From a virus, in IMG/VR virus record IMGVR_UViG_3300044712_000179, positions 1-64,000 of that record: a stretch of 64,000 nucleotides of DNA; one strand, given 5' to 3'. Each line of letters starts with the position of its first letter. Within the stretch, counting starts at the first letter, position 1. Shown here in pieces: positions 58,364 to 64,000 of the stretch. A program made the position numbers and the translations under genes. Below the pieces are notes generated by a model. That model made no database searches and had not been told where the DNA came from. It was given only the letters and a program-made list of their open reading frames with translations.

Positions 58364-60388
58364 TTACACATCTATCTTGTAGGTTTTAAGTGGCAATGTT
58401 GCCAGTTTAACTTCTTGTTTGTTACTCTCCAAAGATACGCCAGAAAGTAGACTAATCATAAACGCCACCGTTCTATCGAATGGCGTTCTATTCTCGTGGT
58501 CGTACACTAACAACTCTTCCAATAAGTCTGGGAAATATATTTTCTCACAATGACTCTCCACATAGTTGATTCCAGTATCTAGCTGTCTTGCCAAAGCAAA
58601 CGCATCTGCAGAAGCTACTCCATACTTTGAAGGCCCAGACCTTCTTTTGAATTTATCAATAGCAGACTCTGGAGTCTTCATCAGGTAACTTCTATATCCT
58701 TTGTTAGCAAAGTAGTCCACGAAGTCATCACCGACATCATTCTCGTAACAAGCCTTGTATCCATAAAATACAGCTGCCTTTAACATCTCCTCGTGAAATA
58801 GACTCTTTAATCTAGGTCTGTCTAGATATTCTGCTATAGGTAATCCTGTATTAGCAGGGTCTTTCATATCTAATTTTTCAAATATATAACAAGCTCCCAT
58901 AGAGCCCTTGCCATTAATAATAGAGGATCTGAATGGGTCAATGCCATTGGAGTACCTATCGGTATTTGCTGGAGTTCTGATTCCATTAATCTCTACAGAA
59001 TGATTCTGAAGGTCTTTTGGTGGGAACTTGTGAATCAGCCAAGACCCGTTAGGGTCATCTGCCCAATCAACAGTCTTTGTATCTTTCCAGAAGAATCTAA
59101 CCCTTCTCATAGGAACTCTTTCTTCCTTTAAGAAGTCTATCTGGTTGTATATTTTATCGGCATTGAAATAACACTTCTTAGCATCAATCATAAAGGCTTC
59201 GTCTTCCGTAAACGGATTCATACGAACCTCCTCTGATAACGCTTTCTTATCTGTGATAATCTTTCTTTGGTTAAGCAAGTATTCCTTACTTCCGTGCTCT
59301 ATGGAAATACCCCATTTATTTAAAATGAAATCTTTTTGTTCTTGAGTAGGCGTATCTACAATAGACATACCATATTCGTCTATAAAACCTTCATATCCAT
59401 CATATGCTGGACAGAAGTATCTGTACAACCCAGTAGCGGTGATTTGAGTCTCAAACTGATTGCTGCCATCAAATAGCTCCTTGTATGGCTCACCACCAGA
59501 CTTGGCATCGTTGGCTGTAGAAGGTATTAAACAGAATCCAACCTTAATAGCACCTCTTCCAAGCGTCTTTTTAACGATTGGCCAATACTGATTCACAGGA
59601 ACTTCTTTTGGGTATTTACCAGCCTCATCCATAAGAAGGGCGGTAACTCTACCAGAGTCGTATGAGTTCAGTGCTGTATTCTTATAGCTTATCTTGGATT
59701 CTAATCCAATATCATCATCGAATATTTTACCCTTCTCCCTGCCCTTATTTTTCTTCTTATCCTTCTTCTTCTTGAATACCAATTCAGTCTTAGTCTCTTC
59801 ATCCTCTGCTCTAGGCTTAAGGAATATAGGTAGATTACGATATCCGTTCATTACCATATACACAAACGCATCTGAGGCATCCTTACCTGTCTTAGATACG
59901 ATACCACAGAAAGACTTTCTTTGTGTAATAGATTTCCATACTAGATAAGCAGTAGCCTGAGAGGTAGCACCCTCACGACGCTTCTTGATACGAACAATCC
60001 CAAAACAGAATGGTAATGACTCTGTATGTTGTTGGAAATAGAAATACCTTCTATCTACATCTCTATAGTCTGGTCTATTACCATCCTCTAGTGTCCAGTA
60101 ATTTATATAAAAATAATGCAGTCCTGTAATGTAAGTAGGCGTTCCATTATTATAAAACCAATATCCATTATTTATCTTCTTCCATTCCTTGATAACAAAT
60201 GCAGTTTGTTCTTCAGAATAGATGGCATTCCCTTCGTCATCAAACTCTAGGTCATCAAAATAATCCGGTATAGTTATCTCTCTAAACTTCTGTTCTTTCT
60301 TAGGAAGATTATACCCATCAATATCTTTCTTATTGGGTTCATCTGGTATCTTGTATTTGATTCCGTATATCTCTTCTATTCTACTCAT
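58364..60388 (-). CDS. Terminase large subunit
   Basis: The 674-aa product packages DNA. The P-loop is an atypical KKRREGATSQATAYLV, common in crAss-type TerL, and Walker B is VTALLMDEAG (about residue 250). The nuclease part contains RYSNGIDPFRSS and later DDFVDYF with acidic residues. It overlaps the upstream 60381 gene by 8 bases. Confidence 0.85.
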   Translation of the reverse strand: MSRIEEIYGIKYKIPDEPNKKDIDGYNLPKKEQKFREITIPDYFDDLEFDDEGNAIYSEEQTAFVIKEWKKINNGYWFYNNGTPTYITGLHYFYINYWTLEDGNRPDYRDVDRRYFYFQQHTESLPFCFGIVRIKKRREGATSQATAYLVWKSITQRKSFCGIVSKTGKDASDAFVYMVMNGYRNLPIFLKPRAEDEETKTELVFKKKKDKKKNKGREKGKIFDDDIGLESKISYKNTALNSYDSGRVTALLMDEAGKYPKEVPVNQYWPIVKKTLGRGAIKVGFCLIPSTANDAKSGGEPYKELFDGSNQFETQITATGLYRYFCPAYDGYEGFIDEYGMSIVDTPTQEQKDFILNKWGISIEHGSKEYLLNQRKIITDKKALSEEVRMNPFTEDEAFMIDAKKCYFNADKIYNQIDFLKEERVPMRRVRFFWKDTKTVDWADDPNGSWLIHKFPPKDLQNHSVEINGIRTPANTDRYSNGIDPFRSSIINGKGSMGACYIFEKLDMKDPANTGLPIAEYLDRPRLKSLFHEEMLKAAVFYGYKACYENDVGDDFVDYFANKGYRSYLMKTPESAIDKFKRRSGPSKYGVASADAFALARQLDTGINYVESHCEKIYFPDLLEELLVYDHENRTPFDRTVAFMISLLSGVSLESNKQEVKLATLPLKTYKIDV

Positions 60389-61022
60389 TTGTTATATTGA
60401 ATTGTCGTTTTGTGAATTTATCTATCTTATTGAACAGATCTAAACCAGTAGCGGTTAATGCAAATTGCTTTATCTTGTTATCGGTATTGACTGCTACTAC
60501 AAAATTACGCTTTCTAAAATAAGTGGATAATTTATAGAAGCTGTATTTAGAATTAGGATTATCTGCAACATAATCCTTGCGCGTAAAGAAGGTGTATCTA
60601 CCAGCCCATAATATGAATGCACATCTACCTAAATCCAGCTCAAGTATGGTTGTTACATTATCTACCTGAAGTAAGAATTCGTACATCTTGATAACAGAAT
60701 ATTCTCTTACCCTTACCTTGCCCTTACCCTTCTCAAATCCTTCTCTCTTTGCCTGAGCCTTTGCCCTATTAATGAACCATTGAAGTCTAGCGATGTGCTT
60801 TTCCTTGATATAAATCTTTCTATTAGCTTTATACAGCTTATACTTCAGTTTATTATATACCTCGTTCTTATGCTTTCTAAGTTTAGCCCTGTCTTCCTTA
60901 TGCTTTGAATTAGTATGCCTTACCCTCTTTAATTCCTTTTGAGTTTTAATGTACGCTTCATATATCTCTTCCTTAGTAGCGTCTTTGGTTATATAGGCAA
61001 TCCCTTCGCTTCTTTTACGCAT
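60381..61022 (-). CDS. Hypothetical protein upstream of TerL, possible terminase partner
   Basis: The 213-aa product is basic with a long coiled coil (KRVRHTNSKHKEDRAKLRKH, residues about 35-90) and a C-terminal winged-helix-like end (FALTATGLDLFNKIDKFTKR). Position before TerL and DNA-binding character fit a small terminase-like or regulatory role. No TerS family match is recognised. Confidence 0.5.
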   Translation of the reverse strand: MRKRSEGIAYITKDATKEEIYEAYIKTQKELKRVRHTNSKHKEDRAKLRKHKNEVYNKLKYKLYKANRKIYIKEKHIARLQWFINRAKAQAKREGFEKGKGKVRVREYSVIKMYEFLLQVDNVTTILELDLGRCAFILWAGRYTFFTRKDYVADNPNSKYSFYKLSTYFRKRNFVVAVNTDNKIKQFALTATGLDLFNKIDKFTKRQFNITNE

Positions 61023-61023
61023 A

Positions 61024-61314
61024 CTACAGCAATTCCTCTATTAAAGGTTTTCTTCTTGACTTATCTTTTGACTCATCTCCTGATAGAGAATTATCTATCT
61101 TTAACTTCTTCATAACATCATTGATATCTCCAACGCTATTGAAGAACTTCATAACCCTCTCCATAGTTCCATCATCCTTATCGGCTAAGTCTAGTTTAGA
61201 TAGGTTACTATTGTTTAATAGTGTCGTAATCTCATTGAGCTTCCTATTAAGCGCATAATACGCACCAACAATGCCATCTTGCTCATATAGTGCTAATTTC
61301 TCTTTATCTGTCAT
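61024..61314 (-). CDS. Hypothetical 96-aa protein
   Basis: Starts MTDKEKLALYEQDGIVGAYY; helical, with a Lys/Asp-rich C-terminus. It overlaps the GroES-like gene stop by 4 bases. Function unknown. Confidence 0.55.
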   Translation of the reverse strand: MTDKEKLALYEQDGIVGAYYALNRKLNEITTLLNNSNLSKLDLADKDDGTMERVMKFFNSVGDINDVMKKLKIDNSLSGDESKDKSRRKPLIEELL

Positions 61315-61919
61315 AATATCTCTTTAGCTAAACAATCTGAATACTTCAATCTAATTAGCTTCTTATGCTGACCATTCACTACGTGCGTCATTTCATAGTC
61401 TGAGTATTTGTATACAACAGCTATATCTCCCACCTCGAAATCTGTAATAGATTGTGGCTTTCCTAATATCTTTAATTTGTTTGGGATTTGCTTTGGTTCA
61501 CTCACTAGGATAATTCCAGCTGGAGACACAGGCTCTTCTTCATACAGCCTTTCTGCTAACATATATCCATCTACACAGATGACATCATCTTCATCTACTC
61601 CAAAGTATAGGAAGTTCTCATCTACTGCAAATATCTTTTTGCCAGTAGGTGTATCTGGGTAATCTACCTCATTCTCCTCTCCTGTACTATTGTGATGAAT
61701 TAAGACTTTTGTACCAGCGGTAAGATTCTTGTAATCTGTTAGTAAAGTTCCCTGAGTAAATCCAGTTACTCTACCATCCCAAGAATAGTCAATAGAAACT
61801 TCTAATGTGAGTGTCTTACCTTCTCCTAAATTTAAAGCGTGTTCTCTTTTTTCTTGTGGGTCTACTAAGACAATAACACGCCTACCCACAGGCTTAATCT
61901 TGTTGTATAATGCTTTCAT
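61311..61919 (-). CDS. GroES-like co-chaperonin
   Basis: The 202-aa product has a GroES-type frame: KIKPVGRRVIVLVDPQEKRE at the start, then a central insertion, PAGIILVSEPKQIPNKLKIL (GIVL-like strand), FEVGDIAVVYKYSDYEM, and a terminal KKLIRLKYSDCLAKEIL. These match the 'RPLHDRVIV ... VGDIV ... ILxESDILA' blocks. At 202 aa it is twice the usual length, owing to an insertion (about 30-140) between the first strand and the mobile-loop region. Phage co-chaperonins (T4 gp31-like) help fold capsid protein with host GroEL. It heads a late unit near the capsid genes. Confidence 0.7.
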   Translation of the reverse strand: MKALYNKIKPVGRRVIVLVDPQEKREHALNLGEGKTLTLEVSIDYSWDGRVTGFTQGTLLTDYKNLTAGTKVLIHHNSTGEENEVDYPDTPTGKKIFAVDENFLYFGVDEDDVICVDGYMLAERLYEEEPVSPAGIILVSEPKQIPNKLKILGKPQSITDFEVGDIAVVYKYSDYEMTHVVNGQHKKLIRLKYSDCLAKEIL

Positions 61920-61934
61920 TGGTTAAATGTATAC

Positions 61935-61943
61935 GCAAATATA
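61935..61943 (-). promoter_or_regulatory. Late-type -7 box
   Basis: TATATTTGC on the - strand, 15 bases before the ATG at 61919. Confidence 0.5.
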
Positions 61944-61967
61944 CGTATATATCTTTATCCGTATCCG

Positions 61968-62273
61968 CTATTTGAATCGCCCTCCCTTGCCTGAACTTTT
62001 ACCTGAACGATATACTTGAGAACTCTTAGACCATAGATGATGATACGCCCACCATCCAGCAGTTAACTTAGATGAGTTAGCTTCTTTAGCGTGACGCTTA
62101 CGATATTGTTGTCTAGCTTCAGGACTATAGTTAGAAGAATAACCTTTAGCACCAAATCTTACGATGCGCACTTTGTCTCCTTCCTTTGCTAATACTACTT
62201 TCTTATGAACACCATCTGATGCATTTTTTGGCTTATTATAGCCTGCAAACTTTTCACCACGATACTCTATCAT
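61968..62273 (-). CDS. Basic virion-region protein, RFGAKGY type
   Basis: The 101-aa product is strongly basic: VRIVRFGAKGYSSNYSPEAR, QQYRKRHAKE, AGWWAYHHLW and a Lys/Gly-rich tail. A similar 'RFG..gy....p..r.r...H.......W' plan recurs in large viruses and crAss-type phages. Likely DNA-binding or virion protein; unproven. Confidence 0.55.
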   Translation of the reverse strand: MIEYRGEKFAGYNKPKNASDGVHKKVVLAKEGDKVRIVRFGAKGYSSNYSPEARQQYRKRHAKEANSSKLTAGWWAYHHLWSKSSQVYRSGKSSGKGGRFK

Positions 62274-62659
62274 TATCTATATTTTTTAGCAATCTTAGCT
62301 ATGCCAGATGGCTGTTTAACAAATTGTTTTCCTTGACTGCTACCTTTTGCCTTTGCTCTATTTGTTGCTGCTCTTTGAGCTGGACTCAACGCCTTCCAAG
62401 CTGCTGCTGGTAAATATCTTCTTTTACCTTCAGATGGTTTACCTGAAGATGTAGTCCACTTTTGTTTAGTCCATTTAGATAAAGAGTTGCTTGATGATTT
62501 AGCTCCTCTATATCCACCACCAGCCTTCTTATACATTGCTACAGCTAACTGAGCTTTACGAGCACTCCACTGACCAGAATTACCACCCTTGCTTCCAGAC
62601 TTTACTCTAGATACAATGGTCTTCCATAATGCTGGTTTTGTTTTTTGTGCTGTACTCAT
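62273..62659 (-). CDS. DUF5872-like basic protein
   Basis: The 128-aa product has KPALWKTIVSRVKSGSKGGN, SGQWSARKAQLAVAMYKKAG, GGYRG and YLPAAAWKALSPAQRAATNR. The 'GQWSARKAQLAVxxYKxxGG..Y' signature matches DUF5872-type proteins known from giant viruses and phages. Overlaps the next gene by a base, so the two basic proteins are co-expressed. Confidence 0.6.
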   Translation of the reverse strand: MSTAQKTKPALWKTIVSRVKSGSKGGNSGQWSARKAQLAVAMYKKAGGGYRGAKSSSNSLSKWTKQKWTTSSGKPSEGKRRYLPAAAWKALSPAQRAATNRAKAKGSSQGKQFVKQPSGIAKIAKKYR

Positions 62660-62663
62660 ACAC

Positions 62664-63509
62664 CTATTGTAATGCTTTTCTTAATTTAGGATCAGCCATT
62701 AATAATGCTCTTGTAGCAGCTACTTCTGCTGGATATGTTTTAGACCCCGGATTGTATCCAGCTACTCCTCTCTTAGACAAGAAAGCCGCAGCTAAGTCTA
62801 ATACAGTTGAATTCTTTGGAAGCCCTTTTGTTTTATTTTTGATATAGTCTTTATATTCAGCTAATATATTCTCTTTGCCTTCTAATGACTTTAATGCTAG
62901 CTTTGGATCACTCACATAAAAATCACCACTCTTCTTATCAGATGATATACCCTTAACACCCTTATCTGCTAAATATCTGTATACATCTTTAGGCATATAT
63001 TCATCAGCCACATCCCATCCAGAAGTCATTTGTTGTTGAGTGGGTTGTCTTGTAAATCCTCCTGACTTAGACTGCTCTTGAGCCACAGTAGATTCTTGAG
63101 CGATATTCGTCATTAAATCCATTGGAGGAAGTTTCTTTGTTTTCTTAGCAGAAGCTATAACATCATTCACTAGTTCTGTAGGTATTTTAACACCAGCTAG
63201 TTTACCCTTAGACAGCACAGTAAACGGATTGGCATTTAAATCATATCTCTTATTCATCGTAGACAATGTATCTAATTTAGCATTAGACAATTGTTGATAC
63301 GCATTCATCTGGTCAGATATCTTACCTTCTAACGCTAACATATCTGGATCTCCACCTTCAGCAGGTTTACCAAACTGAACTCTCTTTGTTTTGTTTACAT
63401 TAGGGTCAAATCTATTGATATCAGCAGCTCTTGCAGCAGCTTTATTCTTAGCAGCTCTATTAGCCATAAAGGCTATAATCTGTGGTAAGTTATTTAAAAT
63501 TGGATTCAT
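62664..63509 (-). CDS. Virion-associated protein, possible lysozyme-like
   Basis: The 281-aa product has a basic N-terminus and helical middle. Residues about 130-280 have MDLMTNIAQESTV, then DVYRYLADKGVKG and YNPGSKTYPAEVAATRALLM, in the order typical of lysozyme/transglycosylase-type domains (catalytic Glu in an AQES-like segment). This is weak pattern evidence. Alternatively a minor structural protein. Confidence 0.35.
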   Translation of the reverse strand: MNPILNNLPQIIAFMANRAAKNKAAARAADINRFDPNVNKTKRVQFGKPAEGGDPDMLALEGKISDQMNAYQQLSNAKLDTLSTMNKRYDLNANPFTVLSKGKLAGVKIPTELVNDVIASAKKTKKLPPMDLMTNIAQESTVAQEQSKSGGFTRQPTQQQMTSGWDVADEYMPKDVYRYLADKGVKGISSDKKSGDFYVSDPKLALKSLEGKENILAEYKDYIKNKTKGLPKNSTVLDLAAAFLSKRGVAGYNPGSKTYPAEVAATRALLMADPKLRKALQ

Positions 63510-63628
63510 CGACCTTGCCCCCTATATGCCTTTGGTTTGGGACTGTGCTTGTTGTATGACTTCTTTGCAGAGCCACACTTCCTTTTCCCAAAGTTTTGTT
63601 TATTGCTGTTAGTAGATTGTTTTGCCAT
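63506..63628 (-). CDS. Small basic protein, 40 aa
   Basis: Reads MAKQSTNSNKQNFGKRKCGS and ends KAYRGQGR. It is very rich in Lys, Ser and Gly, and its stop overlaps the 63509 start (ATGA). The composition suits a small virion or DNA-binding protein. Confidence 0.6.
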   Translation of the reverse strand: MAKQSTNSNKQNFGKRKCGSAKKSYNKHSPKPKAYRGQGR

Positions 63629-63633
63629 AGACA

Positions 63634-63641
63634 CAAAAGTA
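63634..63641 (-). promoter_or_regulatory. Late-type -7 box
   Basis: TACTTTTG on the - strand, 5 bases before the ATG at 63628, so a near-leaderless start. Confidence 0.4.
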
Positions 63642-63642
63642 A

Positions 63643-63999
63643 CTATTTCTTAGAATAATATTTCAGTATGTGTTCTTGCATATCTTTAGGTACATTTCTA
63701 TAAGACTTCCTGAATTTCTTAGGAGCCATCTTAGCAAGCACCATATCAGAATAGATGCCTGTAGGAAAACGCTTTATCTGAGGAAGCATATGGTAACTAT
63801 ATAGGTAAGTGTTAGCCTTCTGTATATAAGGAGCTATAGGTATAGGCAAATCCCACTTCCTAATCTTTTCTACAGCCCTCATTTCACAATCTCTCTCCAT
63901 CTCCACCATATCATCCAAAATAGCCAACAGCTGTTTATTATTCAACATAATATCTCCTGCTAGCCAATCCCAAGTCTTACCTGTAGAATCATTCCACTT
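63643..63999 (-). CDS. Hypothetical protein, cut by the window edge
   Basis: The C-terminus from an ATG at 63948 gives 101 aa, but the frame stays open to the window edge with protein-like residues (KWNDSTGKTWDWLAGDIMLN). The true start is probably outside. Residues include PIAPYIQKANTYLYSYHMLP and a basic end. Function unknown. Confidence 0.55.
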   Translation of the reverse strand, partial: KWNDSTGKTWDWLAGDIMLNNKQLLAILDDMVEMERDCEMRAVEKIRKWDLPIPIAPYIQKANTYLYSYHMLPQIKRFPTGIYSDMVLAKMAPKKFRKSYRNVPKDMQEHILKYYSKK

Positions 64000-64000
64000 A

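Noticed and set aside
1-64000. CRISPR array or integrase-based prophage module
   Set aside because: No regularly spaced repeats and no integrase, excisionase or attachment-like duplications were seen.

Overview
The window is most of the genome of a tailed double-stranded DNA phage, probably short-tailed, with a Bacteroidetes (Bacteroidota) host. Direct signs: one phage-type gene set, a TerL / portal / scaffold / capsid / ring / nozzle series, and no tail tube, sheath or conventional tape-measure gene. Host signs: AT-rich DNA, start codons without Shine-Dalgarno sites, promoters of the Bacteroidetes TTTG / TAnnTTTG type, and a VirE/BT4734-type primase domain. The structural gene order resembles crAss-like phages (Crassvirales) and related Bacteroidetes podoviruses. 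That placement is inferred from motifs and gene order, not from a search.

Layout: bases 1-940 are non-coding, with a tandem 20-bp repeat and a promoter. From 0.9 to 25.1 kb all genes read on the + strand (early/middle block). It starts with many small proteins, an amidoligase plus class II glutamine amidotransferase pair (3.2-5.3 kb), and a run of about seven small paralogous genes (5.4-7.5 kb). Next come a stand-alone DnaA DNA-binding domain, a MazG-like/Nmad1 protein, and many short membrane or HTH proteins. At 12.2-12.6 kb lies a non-coding, strongly structured segment with a predicted two-hairpin RNA whose loops are complementary. DNA metabolism follows: ERF annealase, PDDEXK exonuclease, SSB-like protein, a 965-aa primase-helicase split by an intein, a DUF1064-type nuclease and two metallophosphoesterases. 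The block ends with a Tad2-like (DUF2829) Thoeris anti-defence protein and a tRNA-Arg(TCT).

From about 25.2 kb to the right edge the main genes read on the - strand (late block). In transcription order from the edge: unknown and basic proteins, a GroES-like co-chaperonin, a possible terminase partner, TerL, portal, scaffold, major capsid protein, ring/adaptor proteins, a split nozzle ('muzzle') region with a Cys-rich fibre, three large internal virion proteins, five fibre or fibre-associated genes (three ending in S74 chaperone domains), and a lysis cassette (M15 endolysin, small membrane proteins). An HNH endonuclease sits near the end.

Regulation: several + strand units are preceded by TTTG-N19-21-TAnnTTT promoters. 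Most - strand units start with TATATTTGC-like -7 boxes and no obvious TTTG at -33, suggesting different early and late promoter recognition. Rho-independent terminators separate many units. Two genes appear frameshifted (metallophosphoesterase at 16.4 kb, small gene at 11.6 kb).
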